Made by a program: the position numbers and the translations under genes. From contig CAWBGY010000014.1 of assembly GCA_963788505.1 (NCBI GenBank), forward strand, positions 124,001 through 188,000: a DNA stretch of 64,000 bases, read 5' to 3'. The notes below the pieces were generated by a model. That model did no database searches. It saw nothing but the letters and a program-made list of their open reading frames with translations, and was not told the DNA's origin. This document shows, one piece after another, positions 24,808 through 34,348 of this stretch. Numbering within the stretch: position 1 is the stretch's first letter; every line of letters begins with the position of its first letter. This stretch comes from JAIQFF01 sp963788505 (GTDB taxonomy: Bacteria; Acidobacteriota; Terriglobia; Terriglobales; Acidobacteriaceae).

Positions 24808-26193
24808 TCACGCGATCACAGGAACGTTACTGACTCCGGCCGTGCCAAAGACGCGTCGATAGCGTTCGATTTCCGAGGACGGGCCCAGGGCCTTCGCATA
24901 GTTGTCGGAAAGCTTGACCGCCGGCCGGCCGTCGACCTCGGTGACTTTGCAGATAAGACTGACGGGATCAAATCCGCCGCCGTCGGCGGGATCGCACCCG
25001 CGGAAATCGTTGGTCAGCAATGTTCCCCAGCCGGCACTGATTCGTGCCCGCCGCCCCGGCGTCCATTTTCCGCGGTCCAGGAAATCGGCGGCAGAGCGAA
25101 AATCCCTCGGGGCCGCGCCGGCCGCCAGAGTTCCGCCGAAATAGGCATGCAGGCCGAGGATGTCATCGACGTCCAGCGTGTCGGAAGCAATGATCAGTTT
25201 GTCCCGGGGATCTCGGCCGCGCGCCTGCAACCAATCGATGTATTCGTCGCCCGCGACATAGGGGTCTTTGCTGTCCATGCGTTGCCCGGTCCAGTCGGCC
25301 GACCAGTCCGGGGCGTCTTTCAAAAATTGCGTGGTGCCGAACGTATCCGGCAGCATGATCAGAAGCTCGCCCTGGTAGGTACTCTGCCACATTTCGAGCA
25401 CGTGGTACTGGGAAGCCCGGAGGGCCTGATCGTCGGGCGCCAGCGCAGCCAGCACCATCGGAATCTCATGCGCATTGGTCCCAATCGCCTCAAGATCGTG
25501 CTTGTGGGCCAGGAAGGCATTCGAGGTTCCGGTAAAGGCGCTGCCCAGGTTCGCGGCCATGGCCTCGACCACGTATTCCTGCCACAAAAAACTGTGGCGG
25601 CGCCGGGTCCCGAAGTCGGCCACGTGCAGTTCGGGAACGCCGATCAATTGCTCGATCTTTCCCCACAGCTTGGTCTTCGCCCGGGCGTAGAGGATATCCA
25701 GACCAAACTCACTCAGCTTCTTAAGATTGGCCCTGGTCTTCAGTTCATCAATAATCGCGAGCGCATACAGTTCCCACATCGTGGTCTCGGTCCACAAGCC
25801 TTTGAAAGTCAGATCAAACTGGCCGTCCTTGACCGTCAACTCGTAGTCCGACAATCTGAAATCCCGCTCCAGCCAGGCCAGGAAGGCGGGCTCGAAAATC
25901 CCGCGCTGACCGTAGAAAGTGTTGCCCGCCAGCCACACCAGTTCCGATTTTCGAAAGCGGAGACGGCGGACGTGTTCCATCTGCGCGGTCAACTCTTCAG
26001 GCGCGAACATGTCCGCCAGACGCACCGAGGAAGTCCGATTCAAAAGCGAAAACGACACCGGCGTCTTGGGATAGTGCTTCCAGATAAACTGCAGCATCAG
26101 CAGCTTGTAGAAATCGGTGTCGAGCAGGGACCGCGTGACCGGGTCCAGTTGCCAGTTGTGGTTATGCGCCCGCTCCGCGAAGTTCACGATCAT
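24808..26193 (-). CDS. pncB: Nicotinate phosphoribosyltransferase
   Basis: 461 residues from ATG 26193 (MIVNFAERAHNHNWQLDP), chosen because it starts the family sequence and has GAGG upstream; the frame upstream to 26322 is repeat-derived. Family blocks include LLDTDFYKLLMLQFIWKHYP, FRKSELVWLAGNTFYGQRGI, VADFGTRRRHSFLWQEYVVE and the C-terminal GWGTLLTNDFRGCDP. The enzyme joins nicotinate and PRPP to nicotinate mononucleotide with ATP hydrolysis, the Preiss-Handler salvage route to NAD. It is cytosolic. The close M28 gene upstream is on the same strand but functionally unrelated. Confidence 0.93.
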   Translation of the reverse strand: MIVNFAERAHNHNWQLDPVTRSLLDTDFYKLLMLQFIWKHYPKTPVSFSLLNRTSSVRLADMFAPEELTAQMEHVRRLRFRKSELVWLAGNTFYGQRGIFEPAFLAWLERDFRLSDYELTVKDGQFDLTFKGLWTETTMWELYALAIIDELKTRANLKKLSEFGLDILYARAKTKLWGKIEQLIGVPELHVADFGTRRRHSFLWQEYVVEAMAANLGSAFTGTSNAFLAHKHDLEAIGTNAHEIPMVLAALAPDDQALRASQYHVLEMWQSTYQGELLIMLPDTFGTTQFLKDAPDWSADWTGQRMDSKDPYVAGDEYIDWLQARGRDPRDKLIIASDTLDVDDILGLHAYFGGTLAAGAAPRDFRSAADFLDRGKWTPGRRARISAGWGTLLTNDFRGCDPADGGGFDPVSLICKVTEVDGRPAVKLSDNYAKALGPSSEIERYRRVFGTAGVSNVPVIA

Positions 26194-26263
26194 CAGGCTA
26201 CGTCCTCGGGGTTGGAGGCTGGGCGTCCTCGCCCGGCCCGACGGGCGCGACGCCCGTCCTCCA

Positions 26264-28552
26264 TCAATGTGCGTTTTGCAAATCGTCGGCAGCCCTGTTG
26301 ATGCCGGCCGCCACGTTCTCAATCACCTGCGCAACCTGAGGAATCTGCGCTTCGGCTTCTTTCCATTTCTTCTCGTCCATATACTCCCGGACCGGCGCAA
26401 TCGGTTTCGCTCCATATCCCGTATAGGCGCCGGGCGCGTAAATCTGGTTCTTGAACCAGGGCCGCTCGGGCAGGCCCTTTTCATTCAGGAACAAGCGGGA
26501 AATCTTGAGCAAATCCGCATTCACCAAATCCAGGCTTTGCTGCGGTAGGGCCGGCGAGCCTTTGGCCTGCCAATCCGCCAGTGCCTTCGAATAGCGGTCC
26601 GCGCTCTTCTTCAGCAGCTCAATCGCATTCTTCATGGGAGAAAAATTCATGTAGGGCGGCACGATCTCAGCCGGGGGCGGAACGGAGGGATGACGCGGAT
26701 CTGCCGTCGCCGTAAAGACGCCTTCCTGAAGCTCCAGATTGCGTTCGGTAAATTCATCCTGCTTGTCTTTGAGCAACTTTTCCAGCTCGGCTTCGTACTT
26801 TGCAATGGCTTCGGCCTGGGGAGAGTAATCCACGGGAATCAGGTCTGCACTGGCCAGGCGCATCATGGCAGTGCCGGCGGTTTCGGCCAGCGCGCGTCCG
26901 TAGGAAAAGTCGGTGTCGGCGAAATGGGTGTACCAGTAGAAATCGTCGTAGATCGAATGATACTGGTCGCCATCGTCTTCGTCGCCGAACTCGACACTCA
27001 AGGTCGAGATCCCGGCAAAATCCTGGAAAGCGGTGTAGTCCGATCCGTCCCCCAGGGCTCGAACCGGAAGATCGCTGAGTTTGCGGATGGCGCTACGCTC
27101 CTCCGCATCTTTGGCCTTGGCAATGCCGGCAAGATGCGAACGTTGAAAGACGGACATGTGGGTTTCCGGGTCCTGTATATCGCGAGCCACGCCGCTGATA
27201 AAACTTTGCAAATCCTGGGTCCCGCCCGGGAACAGGAATCCTCTCCCATTGCTGTCGGAATTGATGTAAGAGACGGCGTGCTTCCTCAGTTCATCCACAT
27301 GGTCCTCGACCCACTCCACCGATCCCAGCAGTCCCGGCTCCTCTCCATCCCACGCGCAATAAATGATGCTGCGCTTTGGCGTCCACCCCTGCCGATGAAG
27401 CTCGCCCAGCATGCGGGCTTCCTCCAGCATGGCGGCTTGGCCGGAGATGGGATCGTCGGCGCCGTTGACCCAGGCGTCGTGATGATTGCCGCGCAGCACC
27501 CACTGTTGACCGCCATCCGAGCCATGCAAGGTGGCAATGACGTCATAAAGCGGTTTGATGTCCCAGTTGGAAGCAACTTTCAGATGCACCAGCGCGGGCC
27601 CGGGCCCAACGTGATATGTAATGGCCAACGCCCCGCGCCAACTCTCCGGCGCGACCGGACCGTGGAGCGCCGAAAGCAGTGGAAGAGCGTCGCCATAGGA
27701 AATGGGAAGCACCGGAATCTTTGTAATCGTCTTGGCTTCCTTGATCGCGAGCCGTTTGGCGTCCGCCGTGGCAGCCACGCCGGGAGTCAGCGGGTCGCCG
27801 GGATAGTCGGTGTCCATCACACTACCGCGCTGTACACCGTATTGCGGCCGCCAGCCTCCGGAAGGATACTCGTCTCCCTTATAAAACCCGTCACCTTTCG
27901 GATCCGAATAGATGATGCACCCGATCGCGCCGTGTTCTCCGGCGACCTTGGGCTTGATGCCTCGCCAGCCGGATCCGTAGCGGGCAATCACGATCGCGCC
28001 CTTGACCGAAATCCCCAGGCGATCGAGCTGTTCATAATCTTCACGATTGCCGTAGTTCACGTACACCAGGGGCGCGGTCACGTCTCCGTCGATCGAATAC
28101 GCGTTGTAGGTCGGAAGCTGCTCGCTGGTCTGGCCGCTGGTGGGGTCGGAAGGCACCACGGGCTCTTGCAACTTGGCCTGGAACCGGGTCGGCTGCAGCA
28201 TTTCGACAACCCGAATCTTGGGAGTCGGGAATAAGACATTGAATGTCTCGATCTTAGCGTCGAATCCCCATTCCTTGAACCTGGAGAGAATCCACTCGGC
28301 GTTGTCCTTGTCGTAGGGCGATCCGACATGATGCGGGCGCGCGCTCAATCGGCGCATGTTGTCGCGAATGTTCCCGGGCGCAATGCCGTCCCGGAATTTT
28401 CTTTCCCAGTCTCTTTCAGTCGCCGCGTCTTGCGAGCTGTATCCCGCGAGATGCGCGGAGGATTGATTGGCAGGGGCCTGTCCTGGCGCAGACTTGGCCG
28501 AAATCAACAGCGTGACTGCGAGCAGTGAACCGCACATCCACCGAAGTGTCAT
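26264..28552 (-). CDS. M28-family metallopeptidase (glutamate carboxypeptidase II-like), exported
   Basis: 762 residues from ATG 28552 (MTLRWMCGSLLAVTLLIS), a signal peptide; AGGCG lies upstream. The layout is that of GCPII/PSMA-type enzymes: a PA domain (about 110-330), the M28 catalytic domain and a C-terminal helical dimerisation domain (about 590-740). Zinc ligands are visible in NHHDAW (near residue 356), DGEEPGLLGS (near 402), the SDSNG Asp and the YHSIYD His (near 530). It would remove N- or C-terminal residues from small peptides in the periplasm. An earlier in-frame start at 28591 is rejected. Confidence 0.92.
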   Translation of the reverse strand: MTLRWMCGSLLAVTLLISAKSAPGQAPANQSSAHLAGYSSQDAATERDWERKFRDGIAPGNIRDNMRRLSARPHHVGSPYDKDNAEWILSRFKEWGFDAKIETFNVLFPTPKIRVVEMLQPTRFQAKLQEPVVPSDPTSGQTSEQLPTYNAYSIDGDVTAPLVYVNYGNREDYEQLDRLGISVKGAIVIARYGSGWRGIKPKVAGEHGAIGCIIYSDPKGDGFYKGDEYPSGGWRPQYGVQRGSVMDTDYPGDPLTPGVAATADAKRLAIKEAKTITKIPVLPISYGDALPLLSALHGPVAPESWRGALAITYHVGPGPALVHLKVASNWDIKPLYDVIATLHGSDGGQQWVLRGNHHDAWVNGADDPISGQAAMLEEARMLGELHRQGWTPKRSIIYCAWDGEEPGLLGSVEWVEDHVDELRKHAVSYINSDSNGRGFLFPGGTQDLQSFISGVARDIQDPETHMSVFQRSHLAGIAKAKDAEERSAIRKLSDLPVRALGDGSDYTAFQDFAGISTLSVEFGDEDDGDQYHSIYDDFYWYTHFADTDFSYGRALAETAGTAMMRLASADLIPVDYSPQAEAIAKYEAELEKLLKDKQDEFTERNLELQEGVFTATADPRHPSVPPPAEIVPPYMNFSPMKNAIELLKKSADRYSKALADWQAKGSPALPQQSLDLVNADLLKISRLFLNEKGLPERPWFKNQIYAPGAYTGYGAKPIAPVREYMDEKKWKEAEAQIPQVAQVIENVAAGINRAADDLQNAH

Positions 28553-28887
28553 GATCGCCTCTGGTTGAAATGGTAATGGAAATCGCGGCAAAGCCCCAAA
28601 CCACTGTCCCCCGAGGCCCCCCGGGCGTTTGACAGGAGCGCAGCCTGACCCGCCTTATCGCACAGAACATTTCGCCACCTTGACACAGTACTCGTAAAGA
28701 ACTAAGGACGGAAACTCCCTAGCGAGGCCCCGTGACTGGCCGTCACAGGATCGATTTGGGCCGCCAGTTGCCGCAATTCTTCGGGTATGCAGACACCGTG
28801 CGAGAAACGAGTCGTCGACGTAACCGACTCGGATTTATTTTCGACTTCGAAAGCGCCTACGATTGTATATCTGGGGTTTCTCGGAAG
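28553..28887. other. Intergenic, 335 bp
   Basis: Lies between the start of the M28 peptidase gene and the end of the GH79-like gene, both on the minus strand. It should carry the M28 promoter. No gene or RNA was recognised. Confidence 0.5.
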
Positions 28888-30405
28888 CTATCGCACCGGT
28901 TCGAACACGATCAGGGCGGCGCTCGCCGGAGGCAGGTCGATAACGGCGGCGCCATCCTTGATGGGTAGAGTCTGTTTCCGCGCAGCCGACCATTCGCCGC
29001 TTGCCCCAACCGGCGCTCCGCCGAAGGTGGTATCCGTGGCATCGTCCACTCGGGGCGCAAGCAGACGAAGAGCACTCACGCGTTGTGCGCGTTGGCCTGC
29101 GTCAATGGTCAGCCGAACGCCACGATCCAGGTTCTTGTTGAAGGTCGCGACTTTAATTGCGCCGCTATCGCCGCGGAAGCCATAGGCGGTCAGCAGCGGC
29201 GCCCCGTCCAACGGTTCGAGCTTGCTCTCCACCAGCTGCCCCGCTCCTGCCTGCGCAAATAACAACATGCCATAGTATTCGGGCCGCGCCACGAATCCAT
29301 TTTCCTGGTTTCCGGCAATGGGCGTGTACCAGCCATAGCCGCCCCCGTGAAAGTTGATCCCCATGCCGCCGGCCGACGCCAGCTGATACATGAGGTCCGC
29401 GCTCCAGAGCGCCCCGGCAAAGGTATCGCTGACGCCCTGCTTGCCTCCCTGATAGCAGGAATTCGTCTCCGCCAGCCGGAAGGGTAAACCGTATTCGTTC
29501 CTGACCCGCGTCATTCCTTCGAACTCAGCCTGCAGCCTGGGATTCGGCCGGAGCAAGCGTTCAATCGTCATGGAAGGGTCGGTGGGCGGACCCTCGGCGT
29601 AATAGTGGTGCGAAAGGAACGCAGCCTCATTCCTGAATTGCTTCGCAAATGGCACCAGCCATTCGTTGTTGTACGCCGTGTCGGGTCCTGCGAACGAAGC
29701 ATTGGGAACGCGTGCCCGGATTGCCTGGTAAAAGCGCTGCCATTCCACGGCAAATTGCGCGAAATCATAGTCGGCTTTGCGAATCTGGTTCCGGTAGAAA
29801 AGATCGGGCTCGTTGCAGAGTTGGAAGGCAATCAACTTCGAGCCAGCCACGTCCGTCACGTATGCCGCTTCATCGGCGGCGGCCTCGGCGGTGCCGGTGC
29901 CCATGTTCAAACCATAAATCAGCTTCCAACCGCAAATGTCGAGGAACTCCCGTAAATTGCGGATGGCCAACGGCGTGATCCGCACCGGCGCCGGAGCGCC
30001 GTGTCCCGTATCCGGACCGGCCGCCAATCCAAATGCAATAGGATTCGCCTTGTCTCCCGTGCGCATGCTCTCAACATTCGGCAGATTCGCCTGCTTCTCC
30101 GGGTTCGGAGTCCAATAGCAGTATTCGCTGGTGTTGCCCCCAATCCGCAACACTCCTGACACGCCCAGTCTTCGCATAAACCCGGCCAGTTCCGTATTCT
30201 CGCTGGAAAAGAAAGTCGGATTCCCGAGCTGCGCCGACTCATAACTGAGCCCGGTGAAGTCGTCGGCGATCTTGTGGCCCAGCCGATCCGGGCGAAGAAC
30301 CAGCCGAACTGAAGCGGCCGGGATGGCCGCAGCGAAAGCAAGCGGGTGTTGAAGAGCAGCCACGGCTGCCGCGGCAGACAAGCGAATAAAATTCCGGCGA
30401 TCCAT
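28888..30405 (-). CDS. GH79-like glycoside hydrolase with Tat-type signal
   Basis: About 505 residues. The N-terminus MDRRNFIRLSAAAAVAAL matches a twin-arginine (RRNFIR) export signal, so a longer frame reaching into the tRNA fragment is rejected. The body is a (beta/alpha)8-type glycosidase resembling GH79 (beta-glucuronidase/heparanase-like): the early GLSYESAQLGNP block, the acid/base Glu in LCNEPDLF (about residue 198), the likely nucleophile Glu in RLAETNSCYQGG (about 313), and a C-terminal beta-sandwich ending LPPASAALIVFEPVR. It would act on glucuronide-containing glycans in the periplasm or outside. The exact substrate is not deducible. Its 5' end lies 62 bp from the island boundary. 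Confidence 0.8.
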   Translation of the reverse strand: MDRRNFIRLSAAAAVAALQHPLAFAAAIPAASVRLVLRPDRLGHKIADDFTGLSYESAQLGNPTFFSSENTELAGFMRRLGVSGVLRIGGNTSEYCYWTPNPEKQANLPNVESMRTGDKANPIAFGLAAGPDTGHGAPAPVRITPLAIRNLREFLDICGWKLIYGLNMGTGTAEAAADEAAYVTDVAGSKLIAFQLCNEPDLFYRNQIRKADYDFAQFAVEWQRFYQAIRARVPNASFAGPDTAYNNEWLVPFAKQFRNEAAFLSHHYYAEGPPTDPSMTIERLLRPNPRLQAEFEGMTRVRNEYGLPFRLAETNSCYQGGKQGVSDTFAGALWSADLMYQLASAGGMGINFHGGGYGWYTPIAGNQENGFVARPEYYGMLLFAQAGAGQLVESKLEPLDGAPLLTAYGFRGDSGAIKVATFNKNLDRGVRLTIDAGQRAQRVSALRLLAPRVDDATDTTFGGAPVGASGEWSAARKQTLPIKDGAAVIDLPPASAALIVFEPVR

Positions 30406-30466
30406 TGCAGTGCATTCCAACACAGGCTGGGCTTGGAGGCAACCGCTTGGGGGCCGCGACCGACCC

Positions 30467-30533
30467 GGCTTTGAGGTTGGTGCCGGGAGGGGGAGTTGAA
30501 CCCCCAAGGTACTAAGTACCGGCGGATTTTGAG
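30467..30533 (-). repeat. Left attachment repeat, truncated tRNA-Leu 3' half
   Basis: Identical over 67 bp to 39534-39600. In tRNA orientation it begins in the anticodon loop (CTCAAAATCC) and runs through variable arm, T arm, acceptor 3' strand and CCA to 11 bases beyond. The sequence to the right (GGCATAG) does not supply the 5' half, so it is not a functional tRNA. Confidence 0.9.
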
Positions 30534-31403
30534 GGCATAGAAGCGAACTGCTTCCCAGTATTTTCAATTACTTCTGAGTGCCTAAGACGCGGTTTCGGCG
30601 AATATCTGACTGCCTGCATCTACCTTACAGATGTGCCAATTGCGGGGCGTTCCGGTCACAGGGGCGTCACCGCGACATCCTTTCACAACAGCTGCCTTTT
30701 ATCGAGGAACTCGCGACGCACATTACTTACCACGAGCGGAATTTACCTTTGAAAATTCCCCTGTGCGCAAGGTGATCACGCCGGCTCACAACTGAGTCGA
30801 CAGAGCGCTGCTTTCCAAGCCCAGTGAGAGTGTTAGAAAAGGGTGGCTAAACTCGACTCTTGGAAACCGTGCGATCGTTGAATTTATCGACCGCCAGCGG
30901 GGTGTTAGAAAACTGTAGTTTTCTAATCCTTGCGCAAACGGGAGGACTGGGCCAAGGTTCCGTTCATATGTATTAAACCTTCTTGACAGTCAGCTGGTGC
31001 CTTGGCTAAGGGTTGATTCTAAAAACGGTGCTATGCCCCGGTAATTCTTCACCTGGCTTTTGAAATCGACCGGGTTTGTGATGTGTCTTGCCTGCCTACC
31101 GTGACTCGTGATTCGTGGATCGCCATCAATCAAACAATTAGAGCGCGGCAGTGCCCGCTTTCTCGGGCGCTGATAACGCAGAGTCTTGGTCGTTGTCCCG
31201 CTGCTTCCTCCAAGGATCAATGATAGGCGCCCTAAACTCTGGATCCTCCGGTGGATACTGACCTGGAAAATGAGCCAACAGGTCAAACAGCGGATGGAGT
31301 GTCCGAAGTGTGGTGAGAAGTTTCCTTTTGCACTTGAGGTCCAACCTTGCCCGCACCATCGCCAGGATAACTGAATCATGGACGCCCTTGGGTTTCAGGC
31401 TGT
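30534..31403. other. Left arm of the island, 870 bp without a confident gene
   Basis: A short plus-strand frame at 30578-30775 encodes a basic peptide with one CxxC (CANCGAF), faintly like small zinc-finger proteins, but it lacks a ribosome site. Two TGTTAGAAAA-type words occur near 30831 and 30901. The rest shows no gene, terminator or tRNA that I can support, and it may be decayed element sequence. Confidence 0.4.
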
Positions 31404-31487
31404 TTAGCCACGTTTCATGAAGAATCGAACTGCGAAGATTACGATTATCAACACCACGATGGCTTCAACTACTGTTCTCAGCGTCAT
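31404..31487 (-). CDS. Tiny single-helix membrane peptide, 27 aa
   Basis: ATG at 31487 is preceded by GGAG at suitable spacing (GCGGAGAAACTCCA). The peptide starts MTLRTVVEAIVVLIIVIFAV and ends with a positively charged RFFMKRG, a pattern of one membrane helix with the C-terminus in the cytoplasm. Peptides of this size often escape annotation. Its place among other tiny membrane proteins of the island supports it. Function unknown. Confidence 0.4.
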   Translation of the reverse strand: MTLRTVVEAIVVLIIVIFAVRFFMKRG

Positions 31488-31705
31488 TGGAGTTTCTCCG
31501 CCCCGAGACGATTCTACGCTTGCTTGGGCCACTGCTTCTACGCAGCACTTGGATGAGCAGCATTGTAGTTTTCTGCATCAGAGTGCCAACTTTGCCCGCT
31601 GCTCGTTCGTAATTTAGGCAACCGCCGCTCGTGCGCTAACAACGCCGTCGGTTGCATACGCCGGTTAGGCAGTACATAGCACGCCGAGCCTCCAGTCGGC
31701 CCCGC

Positions 31706-32440
31706 TCACGCTACTGTTCCGAACAGCCACCCGACGCCTGCAGTCATCGCCATGGCGATTGCACCCCAGAACGTTACGCGTATTGCGCCCATCGCTACTC
31801 CTGCTCCACCTGCGCGTGCAGCCAACCCGCCCAGAATTGCGAGAAACACCAGCGAAGTTCCCGAAACAAGAACGATCAGACTCGGCGCCGGGGCCATGGC
31901 AGTGACCAAGAGAGGCATGGCTGCCCCCACAGCGAAGCATCCCGCCGATGTCAACGCAGCCTGAATCGGACGCGCACGGAAAGTCTCGGAGATGCCGAGT
32001 TCGTCGCGGGCATGCGCGCCTATCGCGTCATGCGCCATCAACTGCTCGACGACCTGTTTCGCTAGCGAAGGGTCGAGCCCGCGCGCGACGTAGATTGCCA
32101 TCAGCTCCTTCCGCTCGCCCTTCTCGTCTGCTTCGAGTTCCGCGCACTCCAACTCGAGTTCGGCCTGTTCGGTATCGGCCTGTGAGTGGACGGATACGTA
32201 CTCACCGGCGGCCATCGACATAGACCCAGCCACGAGACCAGCGACCCCTGCGACTAACACGTTGCTGTGAGTCGCATGCGCAGCTGCGACGCCGAGCACG
32301 AGACTCGATGTTGAAAGGATACCGTCGTTGGCGCCCAGTACAGCAGCGCGTAGCCAGCCGATGCGTCCTGTACGGTGTCGTTCCTTGTTGTGTACAAGCA
32401 TCATTGCGGCCTTCTCGATCTGAGAACCGCTAGAGACCAC
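31706..32440 (-). CDS. VIT/CCC1-family metal transporter
   Basis: 244 residues of the vacuolar-iron-transporter (VIT1/CCC1) family. TM1 contains the hallmark LRAAVLGANDGILSTSSLVL, followed by GVAGLVAGSMSMAAGEYVSV in TM2, a charged cytoplasmic metal-binding helix pair (ELECAELEADEKGERKEL), DELGISETFRARPIQAAL, and three more membrane helices. Family members export Fe(II) or Mn(II) from the cytosol in exchange for protons, giving metal tolerance. The GTG start at 32440 follows GAGGA at good distance; an internal ATG at 32401 is possible. It lies downstream of the frameshifted Crp/Fnr gene on the same strand, 76 bp apart. Confidence 0.9.
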   Translation of the reverse strand: MVSSGSQIEKAAMMLVHNKERHRTGRIGWLRAAVLGANDGILSTSSLVLGVAAAHATHSNVLVAGVAGLVAGSMSMAAGEYVSVHSQADTEQAELELECAELEADEKGERKELMAIYVARGLDPSLAKQVVEQLMAHDAIGAHARDELGISETFRARPIQAALTSAGCFAVGAAMPLLVTAMAPAPSLIVLVSGTSLVFLAILGGLAARAGGAGVAMGAIRVTFWGAIAMAMTAGVGWLFGTVA

Positions 32441-32516
32441 GAAACATCCTCATTGTTTTGTTCGGGCGGCGCTCCTCGGGTTCTCTTCCTCGAGGGTGGG
32501 AAAACTCTTATTCTAC

Positions 32517-33352
32517 CTAGGCGGCCGCGGCGATGTAAACCAGCGGGTTCGAGCGATGCAGCCCTGCGGGGTTAATCGAGCTTGGTGTGAACTGGACTGA
32601 TGAGACAATTCGCCCTGGGGAATGCGTTCCGCCTTTTAAGGATTTTACGGGCTGGTCGAGAAGAACGATGTTGAGAAGTGAACTGTGAACTTGCACTGCA
32701 TCACCGGCGTGATAATCAATAAATCCCCGTCTCCGAAAACTGTTCATGAAAAAGCTGACTCGTGAGCGAGTTGTACCGATCATCTCCGCCAGCATCTCTT
32801 GACTGATCTTGGGAACTACCCCTCCGGATTTGGCTTCCTTGCCAAAGCCAGCGAGCAACAGAAGGATCCTGGCCAGCCTCTTTTCGCTTGAATTGAAAAG
32901 CTGATCAATCAGATCTTCTTCGTAGCGAATGTTCCGCGCCAACAAATGGGCCACGAACATGTCACAAACTTCGTGTGTCCGACGGAGCGCATCCATCATG
33001 GCCTTCTTGTCGATTCGCAGAACAGCGCAATCCGTCATCGCTGTTGCGGAATCCACCCGGAGCGCTTGACCCGCGAGCGAACCTTCGCCGAGAAAGTCTC
33101 CCTCGCCTAGGATGCCGATTGTTGCTTCCTTACCAGTCTTCGAGACTACAGTGAGTCTTATCTTGCCCGTCTGGACATAAAACACTGCGTCAGCGAGATC
33201 CCCTTGGGCGAAAAGATCGTTCGTTTCTTCGGGAAATGCACATATTCCCTGCCCTCGCTAATGGTTGCAAGGAATGCATGGGAATCGAACTCTGGCCCCT
33301 TCTTGGCCGCTGCAACTGGACTTGCGGCGTGCAGTTGCGTATTCGTCTTCAT
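32517..33352 (-). pseudogene. Crp/Fnr-family regulator split by a frameshift
   Basis: Two overlapping frames make one protein. The first (33352 down to about 33205) starts MKTNTQLHAASPVAAAKKGP and runs to HFPKKRTIFSP. The second resumes at QGDLADAVFYVQTGKIRLTV and continues through the cNMP fold (GEGDFLGEGSLAG), dimer helix and a winged HTH (EMIGTTRSRVSFFMNSFRRR). The break lies in TCTTTTCGCCCAAGGGG (RNA sense, near 33200-33212), a run of homopolymers; one or two bases are wrong for the family consensus IFxQGD. It could be a real inactivation or a sequencing error. The C-terminus carries about 40 extra residues beyond the usual end. If intact, it would be the natural regulator of the island's stress genes. 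Confidence 0.8.
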
Positions 33353-33709
33353 GGCTTAATGTCGCTCTGATGGCGTTAACCAACATTTCCTAATTGCGTA
33401 CATTATTTGGGAGTCTGCTGACTCGAGCTGTGAGTGGAATCACGCATGGAAGTAGCCATCATCACAACGGCGCTTCCGAGGGTTAGAGTTAGCCAGTACA
33501 ACGTTTTGCTTCAGAAAAGTGTAGTTTGCTAATCCGCTCGTTTCAGTGTCTGCAGTGCGCAAAGCCTTCGCGCCAGCCACAAAGAAGTGCCCGACCTCAC
33601 GGCACTGGTGAGTTGGCTGACGCCAGGCGTCTGCTGATAAGAGCTGCAGACGGCCTCTTTGTGAGGTTTAGCCTAGCCTCGACTTTGATACATCGCCGGT
33701 GTCGTATTG
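33353..33709. other. Intergenic, 357 bp in the island
   Basis: Upstream region of the Crp/Fnr gene. A minus-strand frame around 33400-33500 could encode a 32-residue hydrophobic peptide starting at TTG (YWLTLTLGSAVVMMAT) but has no ribosome site, so it is not called. Nothing else is seen. Confidence 0.35.
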
Positions 33710-33865
33710 TTAGCGGAACAAGCCAAGCATGTAGGCGATGAGGAGAATCAACAATATTGTCCCCAGACCGATGCCGGCTCCGCCGCTCGGGCCCCAGCGG
33801 GTATGGCCGTAGTACCCTCCACCGAGGCCAAAAACCACTATTAAGATGATGATGAGTATCAGCAT
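33710..33865 (-). CDS. DUF3309-like small membrane protein, 51 aa
   Basis: ATG at 33865 has AGGAAC about nine bases upstream. The product has a first helix (MLILIIILIVVFGLGG), a central polar loop with the DUF3309-like core HTRWGPSGGAG and a second helix (LGTILLILLIAYMLG). Members are two-helix membrane proteins of unknown function, common in soil bacteria near stress-response genes. Its presence with VIT, YSC84 and other tiny membrane proteins fits an envelope-stress gene set. Confidence 0.65.
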   Translation of the reverse strand: MLILIIILIVVFGLGGGYYGHTRWGPSGGAGIGLGTILLILLIAYMLGLFR

Positions 33866-34348
33866 TTGTCGGTGTTCCTTTCCTGGAACTTACGCCGAGG
33901 CCAGTCCAGCGTAGATACTGCCGGGAATAAGCGCCCCCGCGCCTGCGATGGGGGCCAAGGCTACATGCGTCTTGCCCTATACATCCGGTGTGTTCGACTA
34001 CAGCAGCTTTGAAAACTATTTCGACGTTGATCAGGACGGCTCTATGTCGATCGAACCGTCCTGCACCGGTTCTAAATCCCACTGCGGCTAGGCCTGCTTT
34101 TTCTTCTCTTGATCGTGTTTCTCTGGTTCCGACTGTGGACTCTTGGGCTGTGCGATCGGGGCCACCGGTTTCTGTCGCACTGGCTGGCTCGGTAGGCCTC
34201 CAGGTTTCTGCTCCGAAAAAGGCTTCTGCGAAGCGCTCTATTGTGGGTTGCGATTTTCTTGATCTGATATTTTATTTCTCCTTTGTTGGTTCCTTCTCTT
34301 GTTGGTAAGTTATTGCATCTTGTCAACGTGCGATCGAGCGCGGAAGCC
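33866..34348. other. Intergenic, 483 bp, with possible decayed coding end
   Basis: On the minus strand at about 34091-34235 a frame encodes a Pro/Gln/Lys-rich stretch (PVAPIAQPKSPQSEPEKHDQ) ending at a stop, but an in-frame stop lies just before it and there is no start codon. It looks like the tail of a degraded gene. A second frame at 34072-34326 on the same strand has no recognisable features. Confidence 0.35.

Noticed and set aside
26690..28234. Plus-strand open frame of 514 codons
   Set aside because: Antisense to the M28 peptidase with its zinc-ligand motifs; no family sequence on the plus strand.
30405..30567. N-terminal extension of the GH79-like protein
   Set aside because: It would translate the tRNA fragment of the attachment repeat; the Tat-type signal at 30405 is the natural start.
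32517..33352. Programmed ribosomal frameshifting in the Crp/Fnr gene
   Set aside because: No classic slippery heptamer plus downstream stem-loop was seen; simple mutation or sequencing error at homopolymers is more economical.
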